In this document: positions 11,049-22,499 of the stretch, piece by piece
How the letters are laid out: every line of letters starts with the position of its first letter
Position numbering within the stretch: position 1 is the first letter of the stretch
DNA from: Sternotherus odoratus
Lineage: Eukaryota > Chordata > Testudines > Kinosternidae
Length of the DNA stretch: 64,000 nucleotides
NCBI GenBank assembly: GCA_032164245.1
Contig: JAVMKO010000003.1
Location: 133,121,924 to 133,185,923 of the forward strand
Reading direction: 5' to 3'
The notes under the pieces: model-generated
Seen by the model: the letters and a program-made list of their open reading frames with translations, nothing else
The model's database searches: none
What the model was told of the DNA's origin: nothing
Position numbers and translations under genes: made by a program

Positions 11049-11919
11049 TCAGCCTGCGTATTTTAAAATAGTCTAAAAGGGACTGTATTGTGGTTTACCA
11101 GGCTCGTCCAGTCTTCACTGAGACAAAACTCCAGTTGGTGTTCATTGCATGAAGACTGAAGGTTTTGACTAATTGTGCAGATCACAGGGAGGTACTTCTC
11201 AGAAAAGACTGCAGTAATGAGGCAGTTTGGCCAATGGCAGGAAAGTCAGAGAGAAGGAGCATTTCAGAGCATGCTTCCCTTCCTGGATGCATAGTGAGCA
11301 AGCTGTTTCCCTGTGGGTAATCCATTCCTCCGTGTAAATTATGCATCTGATTAAGTAAACTGACCTGGTGTTAATCAGAAGGGTAAAATTTACTTCTATT
11401 TTCCATGTTTACAATATTTCAGAAATCAAAGCCAACGGCTGATCTGTATGGCCACCTTTGTTACGTAGTCCCAGCGTCTACGTTATTTAAACAACTTGTA
11501 TCTCGTTGTTTAAACAGGCCTTTTCATAAGAGTTGATAGAACAGCATTGGTGATTACATTAAGATTAGCATATCAGGGTGGCATTTTAGGCAGTGGTCTC
11601 AGGTCTTTCTTTGCCTGCTTGATACCCTTATTTTAATAAACAAATCATTGATGTCTTTGAAATTCTAGCCAGCTCCTGTGCCTTTGTATTTTTAAAAAAA
11701 TATATATATATAAGCTGAGGTTCAGACTAGTTAGTTGAGTCGGGGCAGGTTGTTAATTAGGCTATCGCTGCTTCAGAGTTAACGAAAGTTACCAGGTAGG
11801 CAGTGGTGGAACAACATAGATATGAAGCAAGAGAGAAAGATAAGGAAAAGAGGAATCTAGAAAAAAGAGGGTGCAAGGCCACATGAGTAGAGGAGGACAG
11901 GAGGGGAAGCCATATAAGA
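11049..11919. other. Non-coding background
   Basis: AT-rich. A short TA run lies at about 11698-11712. A weak copy of the short palindromic MITE family may lie at 11106-11160. No gene is seen. Confidence 0.55.
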
Positions 11920-12026
11920 ACAGAGTTGACCGCTGCTGCTCCCCCATCAACTCTGCTTCCGCCTTTCATGACGGTGGAGTTCCGGAGTTGATGGGGAGAG
12001 CGCTTGGGGATCGATCACTACCTGCC

Positions 12027-12978
12027 TGTCATGGTGCAGTGACATACCCCTGCGGTGACTTCTGCTGGTTATCCAGGAATTAGCTCTTTTCAGCACGGAG
12101 CACCCTCTGCAGGTCATTGTCTCACTGTCCCCACTCGCTGACCCCAGTGCCCTTTACCTGGAGTGCTGTCCTCTGGTAGTTCCCCCACACTTTGTCTGGG
12201 TCTCCCCTCCCCGGGGAACCCCCAACTCTCTAATCCCCACCGTGCCTCAGTCTGGGCTATTGCCAGTCATCATCTAGCCCCCGCTTCCTGGGCAAACTGC
12301 AGTGTAAGAGCCAGTCATCACAGGCAAAGTGGTTTGACCTGCTGCCTTTCTCTGCAACCCAGTACCTCTATGGGCCTAGGACCAGGCCTTGCAGCCTGGG
12401 GAGTTGCCCGCCTGGAGCTTTCCTGCTCCTCTGGCCTTTCCCCAGCCCTGCCTCACTCTAGGTACCTTTAGGCTTCCCAGGCAGCTAGATCCATCTCCCT
12501 CCTCAGCCAGAGGGAGACTCTCTGTTTCACGGCCGGCGACAGGGGGGTACAACGGGTACAGCTGTACCGGGCCCCGGACTTAAGGGGGGGCCCTTAAATC
12601 CAGGGCGGGCCCGGTACGCTGCTGTACCCCCTTGTCGCCGGCCGGGGGGGAGGGGGAGGGCCCACGGGCGGCGGGAGACCGGCCGGGGGGGGCCCCCCCG
12701 CGGGCAGCGGGAGACCAGGTGGGCCCCTGCAGGCGGCAGGAGACCGGCCGGGGGAGGCCCCGCACGATCTGCGTACAGGGCCCCCAAATTCCTGTCACCG
12801 GCCCTGCTCTGTTTTAACTCCTGGCTTCCCTGGCCTTTATAGAGCCAGCTGTGTCTGCTTGAGATGTGGCCCCTAACTCAGGCTTCTCCCAATCAGCCCA
12901 GCTTTTCCCTTGCCCCAGCCCTCTCCCAGGACTCTTTTAAGCCCTTTTTTTCTGGAGTGGGTCAGCCACCCCACTACA
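12027..12978 (-). mobile_element. Solo LTR of an LTR retrotransposon, with nested insertion
   Basis: The segment starts TGTCATGG and ends CACTACA, the TG...CA signature of an LTR. It is flanked by CTGCC (12022-12026) and CCGCC (12979-12983), a 5-bp target duplication with one C/T difference. Removing it restores the host MITE. On the minus strand an ATTGG box (about 12889) lies some 50 bp upstream of CTCTATAAAGG (12834-12844), a plausible promoter, which sets the orientation. Net length without the inner hAT-like element and its duplicated site is 665 bp. No internal gag-pol region is attached, so it probably arose by LTR-LTR recombination. Gypsy-like or ERV class is not proven. Confidence 0.82.
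12528..12806. mobile_element. GC-rich hAT-like MITE inside the LTR
   Basis: A 279-bp element is flanked by a perfect 8-bp duplication CTCTGTTT (12520-12527 and 12807-12814), the hAT signature. The ends CACGGCCGGCGACAGG and CCTGTCACCGGCCCTG are inverted copies; the second shows the CAGGGCCGG form expected for hAT ends. An inner palindrome pairs GGCCGGCGACAGG...GGGCCC with GGGCCCGGTACGCTG...GGCCGG. The composition is extremely G+C and CpG rich. No transposase is present. Open frames of 60-86 codons across it are composition artefacts. Confidence 0.9.
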
Positions 12979-13233
12979 CCGCCGATCTGGTGGGTCATGT
13001 AGATGTACCCAAAGAAAAAGCATGGCATAAATTATTGCTTTGTGTTTTCAGCATCTTCTAAATGAGTTTTTCATTACTCAAGTAAATGTAAAATTGAAGC
13101 CCCTGTTGTTTTAGATATTCTTCATGTTGCTATCCACACAGGCAAAATCCTCCATGTCCTCCTCCTATTTCACCTGTATGAACAAGGCCATCACCATAAG
13201 TTTGTTTGTTTTCATATTGGAGGGAGACATACA

Positions 13234-13306
13234 GGTGAAATCCTGACCACACCGACGACAATGGGAATTTTGCCATTGACTTCAGTGAAGGCCATGATTT
13301 CAAACC
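13234..13306. mobile_element. Short palindromic MITE
   Basis: The arms GGTGAAATCCTGACC and GGCCATGATTTCAAACC are inverted. The centre, TTTTGCCATTGACTTCAGTG, is the conserved core of the family. A second, weaker copy may lie just to the left (13140-13195). Confidence 0.7.
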
Positions 13307-15617
13307 TAAATAGCAATTGGAGATGGTGAACCACCAGGGTGGTGTGGGGAGAGCAATCTGTCCAGTTAGCATGTTGAAGGGCAAGGGTCCACTTCCCCAG
13401 TTTGAATCTAAGCAAGGTCTGAGTTAAGTAGGGAGATGAAGGTCATCTCTCTTCTTGCTAGATGTATGTTTTTAGAACTGGATGACCCATCCCTAGTGGG
13501 AAAATGGCACATTATTGTTAACGTGTCTTTCCACATATTTTTTTCTAGTCAAGGGCCCTCTCAAAATTGAGGTATAAATATGGAAACTCTCTCTCTCTCT
13601 TATAATGCATACAAGATGCATAAATAACATCACTGCGTAGTAGAATCTCCTCAAAACAGTGGCCTGTATTTTTAGTTATCTGCAAAAGTACTGTGCACAT
13701 CTGCAGCAGTGTAAATATACAATACTGCTCCTACTTTACGCATACATTTATAGAAGTATACATATACCCATGTATGCAATCTCATATAAAACTATAAAAA
13801 TATTGTTTGTGGTATTAACATTATATCCCTCATTATCAGGAAGTATTAAATGCTGTGTAGAGTATCTAATATTTGTGTTTTGTATGGCTACAGATTTGAG
13901 TATCTTTGATAAGCACTTCAGAAAATAAATCTCGGGAAAGAATTTTTTTTTAAAGCAACAAGAATCAATATTGATAGTTGATACTGACCATAAATAATGC
14001 CACCCAAAAGTATAAACATTCAGTTTACTCTGTATAGTTTAAGCCATACCATAACTATACTCTGTATTGTTTAAGCCATAGTTCAACAGATATTCCAGTA
14101 GCAGATACAAAAGTTCATTCAAAGAATCACCCCCTCGATAAAAATGCATTTTCTTAAACAAATTGCTGTTCTTTAAATAAAGTGTGTGTGGAGGGGGGGG
14201 AATGTGTGTGTGTGTGTGTGTGTGTGGCAGGGGGAGAGGGAAGCTAGAGAAAATTTGTAATTTAACCAGGTTAGGAACATCTGTTCCATATATAATTCTG
14301 GTGCATGCATTTAACAGTGTTTTACATTTACTGATACTTTGATAATTGATCCTCAGTGGAGCACATGAAGAGGTTAAAACAGAGCTCAAGATGGCCTCTA
14401 AATAGAGTAAGAGAGGAATACCTGGAGTATTAAAATCTATTTTAAAAAAGGGTGTTTGGGAGATAAATAGCCAGGGAAGCAACTTCTGCTGTCTGTTGGA
14501 TTACTAGAAATTTCTTGAGGGGTGGGGGATTGGAAATATGGCAGATACCCCCTGTTTTAAGATGAGCTATTCTAAACCATGTTGGCTGGCTTATACGTGG
14601 AGGTTGCTTTTTTTCCACCACAAGAACATTCTATGTGACATCAGCCTGGCAGGGTTTGGATCTGAACACAATCTCACTCGCTCTCATGTTGTTTGGCACT
14701 CAAACAGGAGTGACACGCTTTGGTTCCTTTATCAAATAACTCAGTGTATCTATTTTTGTAAGCCGTGTCATTGGCTGAAAAATGCAGGTCCCTCTACAAT
14801 TATGGGGCATGACCGGGAGGAGCACACGGCAGCCGGGTTTTACTTGGATTCCTCCCAGTTAATTGAAATTCTTACTCCATCCAGTTGAGATGGGAAGTGA
14901 TATGAAGATGTGGAAAAACCTGAGTTGAATTGATTTCCCCCCTCCTTTTTTTCTGTACCAAAAAAGAAAGAGAAGAAAAGACAATTGCTCTTTTGTTTAT
15001 CGAGGGACTTTGATACAAGAGCTCAGGGATAAACTGCAAAGGAGCTAGTGCTCTTATATAGAACTTTTTTCCTTTTGTTTTTTATTGTTACCAGAAAAAA
15101 TTGCGGCATCCATTCTACATATTGACATATGTCTATAGCCCTCATTGTTCAGTTTAACTGGGGGGGTTTATGAATAAACTATATAAGCATAAGTATCATC
15201 ACAGCATATTGCAAAGTGCTCCCAGTATATACAACCCACCATTCCCAGTTTGCGGCTGCTTTTATTTGCCTCTAAGAATTTTCGAAGAGGTGAAGGCTAA
15301 TCCTACTTGACTTTTTTTTTCCCCTCAGCGAGTGAAAGCTCAGTGTTCCTCCATCTTCAAGGGTTTTCCTCCTCAGGACCAGGAGGACAAAGCATTGGTA
15401 GTATCAAGGCCATAAAACTGCTTCAGGCTTCCCTACAGCAGGAAATCATTGTTTCACTAGCACAGGCTATAAGAAAAGTGTCCATCTCCCAGACCCACAT
15501 GTCTGGATTACACTTGCTTCAAAAGAAAATAGTTTTTTTCCTTTTGCAATTACAAGACTAGAGCTGTGCATTTGTTCCAAATTTTAGGAACGGGTCATCT
15601 GTTCTGAATTTCAGCCA
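13307..15617. other. Non-coding background with GT microsatellite
   Basis: Includes a CT run (13588-13600) and a compound G-run/GT array at 14184-14226. The stretch 14560-14900 has an open frame of 116 codons on the + strand with no recognisable domain; it keeps some CpGs and reads like possible conserved non-coding DNA. Confidence 0.5.
14184..14226. repeat. GT dinucleotide microsatellite
   Basis: A GTGTGTGG start, a run of eight G, then about 14 GT units. Confidence 0.9.
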
Positions 15618-16637
15618 GATAGTGATCAATGGCTCCATGTCTAGTTGGCAGCCGGTATCAAGCGGAGTGCCCCAAGGGTCGGTCCTGGGGCCGGCTTTGT
15701 TCAATATCTTTATCAATGATCTGGAGGATGGCGTGGACTGCCCCTTCAGCAAGTTTGCAGATGACATTAAACTGGGAGGAGTGGTAGATATGCTGGAGGA
15801 TAGGGGTAGGATACAGAGGGACTTAAGACAAATTAGAGGATTGGGCCAAAAGAAATTTGATGCGGTTCAACAAGGATAAGTGCAGAGTCCTGCACTTAGG
15901 ATGGAAGAATCCCATGCACCGAATGGCTAGGCAGCAGTTCTGCAGAAAAGGACGTAGGGGTTACAGTGGATGAGATGCTGGACATGAGTCAACAGTGTGC
16001 CCTTGTTACCAAGAAGGGTAATGGCATTTTGGGCTGTATAAGTAGGGGCATTGCCAGCAGATCGGGGGACGTGATTGTTCCCCTCTATTCGACATTGGTG
16101 AGGCCTCATCGGGAGTACTGTGTCCAGTTTTGAGGCCCACACTACAAGAAAGATTTGGAAAAATTGGAAAGAGTCCAGAGGAGGGCAACAAAAATGATTA
16201 GGGGGCTGGAGCACGTGACTTATAAGGAGAAGCTGAGGGAACTGGGATTGTTTAGTCTGCAGAAGAGAAGACTGAGGGGGGATTTGATAGCTGCTTTCAA
16301 CTACCTGAAAGGGGGTTCCAGAGAGGACGGATCTAGACTGTTCTCAGTGGTAGCAGATGACAGAACAAGGAGTAATGGTCTCAAGTTTCAGTGGGGGAGG
16401 TTTACGCTGGATATTAGGAAAAACTTTTTCACTAGGAGGGTGGTGAAGCACTGGAATGGTTTACTTAGGGAGATGGTGGAATCTCCTTCTTTAGAGGTTT
16501 TTAAGGTCAGGCTTGAGAAAGCCCCAGTTGGGATGTATTAGTTGGGGTTGGTCCTGCTTTGAGCAGGGGGTTGGACTAGATGACCTCTTGAGGTCCCTTC
16601 CAACCCTGATATTCTAGGATTCTATTCTATGATTCTA
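15618..16637 (+). mobile_element. CR1 LINE, 5'-truncated, partner of the SINE
   Basis: This is the 3' kilobase of a CR1 non-LTR retrotransposon. The first frame (15622-15879) gives the reverse-transcriptase palm: [20 protein letters not shown], then [10 protein letters not shown] with the ADD active-site residues. After a gap with frameshifts, 16155-16541 gives the C-terminal region with [39 protein letters not shown] and [20 protein letters not shown]. The short 3' UTR ends in ATTCTATGATTCTA repeats. Frameshifts make it inactive. It is 5'-truncated, as is usual, and much better preserved than the copy at 5283. Confidence 0.95.
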
Positions 16638-19569
16638 AGATGTATCAACTCAGGCAGATGTATCAAAAGTCAGAATAGAGTTAAAACAAATGTTCTATAT
16701 AATTTTGCTTACATTCAAAGATATATTTCTAAAGTGCAATAGTTGTTATGCTCAAGATGTTTTGTGCGTGCTGCCAACCTAAAGTGTGCATGTTCTAAGG
16801 GTGTGTTGAATGCGATATGTCATGTATCTTTGTTCATATTCGTAAAGAAGGAAAAATTGATGAGGAGGTTTGGGAAATTTTGCTATGAATTCATAGATAG
16901 GGTATGTCTCCAGAGCAGCTGGGAAGTGTGATTCCCAGCTCACATAGACATAAACATTCACTCTGTTTGAATTAGTGTGCCAGAAACAGCAGTGTGGCCA
17001 TGATGACATGGGCAACCCCCCTTGCTTGGTTAGCCTGAGCTGCCACACTGCTATTTTTAGGCACCTTGAGAAGAGCTAGCATGTGTATGTCTGCCAGAAC
17101 TGGGAATTATACCTCCCAGCTGCTGTGTACATGTACCCTACAATATTCTTCAATAACTGCTGTGTTAGGGTTTTCCCCTAAGGAGTGCAGAACACCCTCT
17201 TCTTCCAGTGAAGCTGCTAGAAGCGGAGGGTGTTCATTGCCTAGATAGATCAAGTCCTTGGCTAACGCAGGTGGGCTCATTCTAGAGTGAATGATTTTCC
17301 AGCATAACAAGCTGGTAAGTCTTTGAGGCTTGGAAGTTACAGTAGTGTAGTTCACCTGCCTGAACAAGCCCATTGAACCATTCTTGTGCACTAACCTGTA
17401 ATAGTTTGACTTTGGTAGCATTGAAAAATATTCATAAAATAGCACCAGAAATAAATAAATATGCCGTAGGCTTTGGGCCATGATTTGAAAAAAAAAATCT
17501 TCAGGAAAAGGCCAGAAGCACAATATTAACTGGATTTGGTTTAGTATTTGGACAAAGAAATCATTGGTCTGAGCTGAGCAGAGAGATAAGCGCCTTGACT
17601 TGCAATAGATTAAGAGACCTGCCTTGGTTAGAACAAACCATGTTTGAGACTCTCACGGAGTGCCGCCACGTTTAGATTTAAGATTAACTGCGGCAGAATG
17701 GTGGAGCGGCTGTTTGTTTTATGAAACAATCACTAATGACATTAAACAGACGGAGCCCCTTCCAACATGATTGTTCATTTGCGATAAACTGAGAGAAGCC
17801 CACAAGAGATTGGAAAAGAAAACTCATAAGTGCTTCATTTTGAGGCTCTTAGCATGTGTCCTATTGGAAGTGACAATTAGTGGACGAGAATAAGAAGCTA
17901 GCTCCAAACACATTTAGATTTTTTTTAATTTGGCAAATAATTTGTAAATATTTGCATGGTTCTATCGTTATACCAAGGAACTGCGGAGTAATAATATAAT
18001 GACAAGGTTTTCAATGCCATTTTTATTCTGCGCCGGTCTCCCCCCGCTCCTGTCTGTCTGCAATGCACACTAAGCATTAATAGTATTAAAAAGTGTTATC
18101 TATTAGTTCAGTTAGACACCAGACATTTACTTTTCAATGTATTTGAAGACTGACTTGATTTGGGTCCAATCATTTAAAAATAACAGAGCAGAGCTGTGTA
18201 CAGAGCTGTGTACAGATATCTGTAGCTCTGAAGTCTTAATTGCAAATTCAGATAAGGATTAGAAGGAGCTGTATCTCTGTAGACCAAAGGTATTTGCTAA
18301 TACCTGAGATATAAAAGTAGTTAAATTCAATATTTACTAATTTAGGATTTCCACTTTGGATTTTGATTACGCATTAGTCTTTTTTGGTTGAAAACCCCAT
18401 GTTATTAAGCAGTGATGGGGAAAAATAAAACCTTGGGAGAGCCTCATTTTCACATTTTATTTCAAATAATTTAATATGGACTGTCTGAAAGCTGAGGCAA
18501 TGTGTTTTTTTTAAAATCAAAAACTGTCAAAAGCCTGGTTTTAGCATTAAGCTTTTGTTTTATACACAAAGAAATATATTAATGAAAAGACTTTTAAGTG
18601 CTTATTACAGAGATGGTTTGTTTTGAAACACAGGCTTTTTCACAGCAGTTTTACACTTCATTGTGTACTGTGAAAGACATACTAAGTAGAGGTTGTCAGG
18701 ATCCCATCTGAAGTAGACTACTGCTGGGGAATGGAGCCATTTATGATGCCATTCAAGCAGGACTAATCTAGAGTAGATATCTTATAAATAACCTGCAACA
18801 AAAATACTAAATCTTTCCGTTTTCTGCCAAAGCAGACAAAACTGGTGTTTAGAGGAAGGGGAAATCTTTACAATAAATACTTATAATCAGAATTAATAAA
18901 TAACTTGGGATAATGTGTTTTTAAAAGTGAAAAAGACAACCTTTCTGAACGTATCAAAGAAGCTGTTTCATGCAGACTAGTGTTTTGCATGGTCCTTTCA
19001 GCTCTCATTTGGGATGGTGGAGATTTTGTTGGGTTTTGTTTGTTTTGATTTTTCCATGATATGTTTTACTGCATTGTAAATCTTCTGTCGTAAGGTCTTG
19101 TCTTAAGCTCAGGTTCTGTTGAGCAACACTGTGTTTAAATGGTCTATAATCAGCCTCTGCACCCAGTATATTGCACGGTTTTGCAAAACAGTTTACATCA
19201 TGGTTCACCACTGCCTATTCTGGCAAGGGTTACTGAGATAGCACCCTGCTAGCATGGACTGAGTTTAACTTGCACTTTTTAATTTTCAGACATGGTTTTG
19301 GCTAATATGAGACCTGATCTTTAGCTATCATTTATGTGAGTTGTCCTGCTCAGGACACTGGTGGGACTACTCAAGTGAGTAAGGGTTTTCAGATTGATCT
19401 CATGAATACAGTTTATGGCTATATAAGACTTAGTAGCTATAGTTCAGAAAGGTTTTACACATTTCCTAAGTATTTTGGTGGCTGCTACTGGCAGGCCTAA
19501 GGAATAAAAATGACCTTGCTGAGATTGTTGCTTGGGAAAGTCTCCCTTTCACTTTGTAAGTTTTTGGAT
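16638..19569. other. Non-coding background, possible conserved elements
   Basis: No gene is recognised. The interval 17630-18110 is unusually complex, keeps CpGs, and has several TAAT and AACAAT-like sites; see findings. A 12-bp tandem pair AGAGCTGTGTAC lies at 18190-18213. Confidence 0.5.
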
Positions 19570-19655
19570 CGGGCCCTTATGCTAGTATAACTCTATTGAA
19601 GTCAACTCTATTGAAGTCCAAATTTACACTGGTGTGACGGAGAACAGAATTGACC
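19570..19655. mobile_element. Short palindromic MITE with inner tandem duplication
   Basis: The ends GGGCCCTTATGC and GAACAGAATTGACC fit the family. The core AACTCTATTGAAGTC is present twice in tandem (19589-19618), an extra copy not seen in the other members here. Confidence 0.6.
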
Positions 19656-20774
19656 AATCTTTACAAAGTATTTGAAGAGTCAAATAACAGGAACTAGAGA
19701 ATTCTAATACCTGTATCGATGTGGCCTCTGGATTGCTTTGCATCCAGTACTCTCTAACTTGGTGAATGAAGGGGAAATAATGTTGAAGCAGACAGTGACT
19801 GAGATGGAAGAAGACAGTCAGTCTCTATGTTGAAGTAGTGGACAACACCTTGGGGGAAATGCAGGGATAGGGGGCAAGTGGCAAAGATGAGTCATCTCTT
19901 GTGTCCTTCAAAATATTTGGAATCTACATTTTTATGTACCTAGCAGTTTTGTGATAAAATTACTTTCTTAGAGTACTTATGACTTAAGGGGAAAGGATAA
20001 TACTAAAACCAGCATAGTTTCTGACCTGTGTAAGGCTCCAAGCAACAACTGCAAGACAGCCAAATGACATACAGTATAATAATAGTGATAGCCATCATCA
20101 CAGAGCTGCTGAAGGCCAGGCAGGGAAAATTTATGATGCATGGACAAGTGGTAGAAACTTCGGTTTTTATGTGATATTTTTTCTCTTTGTTTTATCCATG
20201 GGTTTAACACCGATATAGGACTGCTAACCCTGTAATAAAGCAACAGTGAGTTTGAATTGCCCAACATCTCTCTTTAAAATGCAACCTTCCATAGGCTAGC
20301 TGCTCCCCTTTAATCTCTTTTAAAATTTTCCTATTTTTCCATGTTGCTAATTATCCAACATATTTCTTTTTAAAGAAAGATTTTCTTGACACTTGTTGGT
20401 CTGCACTGAGTATTTTGCTGCTTTTCTATGTCTTGGCCTGACAGATGAGACCTTAAAAACAGAGGCTCTGTCTACTCTACACACTTTTCAGAAGAGTAGG
20501 AATTTATCTTTGTCTCCCTGCCAGAATTCTGCTCCCCTCCATCCCACGTACTGGTTATCTGCCATGCCTTCTGCCAGAGGTGGCTGAATTTCAGCATAAT
20601 AATACTATTGAGAGTAACTGGCAAAATGACCGTTCCTGTCTCAGCAGAATGATCCCTTCTCCTGTTGACCTGTATTTTCCAAAGTAGCTTCTAATGATCT
20701 CTTACTGCTTAAGAGAGCCACATCAAAGCCAACCTCCTGCATGCCCCCAAAATTAAATTAAATTAAACTCATAA

Positions 20775-20846
20775 GGCCAGATCCAAAGCCCATCGAAATC
20801 CATGAAGGAACTCCCTCCACACTTCAGAGAACTTTGGATCAGGCCA
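20775..20846. mobile_element. Short palindromic MITE
   Basis: Ends GGCCAGATCCAAAG and CTTTGGATCAGGCC are inverted copies with one mismatch. The core is degraded. Confidence 0.7.
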
Positions 20847-22453
20847 TAGAGAGGGTTATATTCTGGGACTGCCATTGATTTCAACGCATTCAGTATTAAA
20901 AATGATTGTCTAATGTCTAGTCTTGAGATATGTCTGACTTGAGATTCCCACAACACTCATTTACATCAATTTTAAACTCTTCCACTTGACTCAGGTAAGA
21001 TGCAGAATGGTTTTGTCTAATATCACTGGGAGCTGTATGTACTTTGTACCTCCAGAACACTTGTTCCTGGTTTTCAAAGTGGCAAGTCAAAAATTGACAT
21101 GCAAAAATTAATGAAAACTTTGCAGATTTTGCTGTATGTGTAGAACCAGCATGGATATGTGGTTGGCTTTTCACTTACAATATATGCTAGGAGTGGTGCA
21201 CCAAACCATATTAATACTTGTTATGTTTAGGTAATGGTCATCCTGAATTCATAGTTTCCAAATAGAAGAGCTTTTCTGGTTTTAGAGAGATATGTTGCCT
21301 TTTTTGCTTTTAAACTTGATCAGAGCCTAAGAAAAAACAATCCATTAGTTGGTGTTCGGTACATTTTAAATCTGTCTTGCCAAAATTTCAATCTCCGGAG
21401 CTGAGAAATAAATCTGCTTCTTTGAATAGCAATGAGAAAGACTGGTAAGCATTTTAAAAGGGTAGATGATGCTCAGCTACTAGCAGTGCTAATGAAGTTT
21501 TATGTTCTCGGGAACTATTCTGTGCAAAATGATGAAGTGTTTTCTGACTGGGTGATTTTAACTTTTATGGAGAGAAAACAATTAAAGGTGTAAAACTTTT
21601 TTCCAAGACATTTGATATGTATCCATCTCTTATTGAAAACACATCAGGTAAAGGATTGCTGCATCACCTTTGAGACAGGTGAAACTATGTAAAATATTAG
21701 AGCTGTGTAAAAAGCTAAAATAAGTATTTGTAATGAAGAGCAGTATTCAAAACTTTGTTTTCAGGCTGCACCCAGATGCTTTTAAATTTCCAACATTTGT
21801 TAGCCATTATTTCTATATCAGTTTGCTAGGAACATGTGCCACACATATTAAGTAACTCTTGCCTACTGTACTTATCAGCAATATTCAGTGGAATTGGTTT
21901 ATCTTTAAATGGGTGTACAGAAAAATGGATAAATAGCCAAGAATGGGGTAAGAAAATGCTCAGAAGAAATGTCCATATGAGGAAAAGTCGCTTTTGCTTT
22001 ATGCAATGAATAAAAAAAAATGCCACTTTGAAAAGCTGCAAGTTTCTGTGGCCGAATAAGGAAATTTAAAAGAGAAAGAGCTTTTGCTTTTTTTTTTTTA
22101 CAGACAGAAATCCTCACTCTACTATATATATTTACCATAGATGATGGTGTTTGTATGCTACAAGTAGTATTGCTATTTTGTTCTGTCTGATAGGTGATGG
22201 TTTTGCCAGATTAAAAGCATTAGTGCCCTCTATTGTTCATCAGAGAACTGCAAGTATTTTTAAAGATTAGATCCTGTATTATCTGTCATAGTATCAAATA
22301 GATTTTGACAAAAATAATGCTATCACAGAATATCTATGTAATTTACATTGTTTAATAAACAAGAATATACATATTTATGTATCATATCAATATTTTGTCA
22401 ACTTTTTGTTTTATGAGATATAATAATACAAACATTTAAATTATAGGAAAATG

Positions 22454-22499
<46 letters not shown>

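Larger units (their letters stand above)
11920..13010 (-). mobile_element. Harbinger-like MITE split by a solo LTR
   Basis: The left part (about 11920-12026) carries GTTGACCGCTGCTGCTCCCC, a GGTGGAGTTCCGGAGTTGA block and GGGGATCGATCACTACC. The right part (12979-13010) carries GCCGATCTGGTGGGTCATG and AGATGTACCC. Joined in register, the two parts match the last half of the MITE at 60237-60531 in the same orientation, and the reverse of 432-733. The far-left end is lost and a middle piece is deleted. The interrupting 952 bp is the LTR annotated separately. Confidence 0.85.

Noticed and set aside
12163..12471. 102-codon frame and other frames in 12163-12817
   Set aside because: They lie inside the solo LTR and its hAT-like insert. 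LTRs of this type do not encode proteins.
14039..14482. 147-codon open frame on the minus strand
   Set aside because: It translates the GT microsatellite as a His-Thr repeat and has no domain.
14538..14888. 116-codon open frame on the + strand
   Set aside because: No domain and no splice context. The block may be conserved non-coding DNA, but coding is unsupported.
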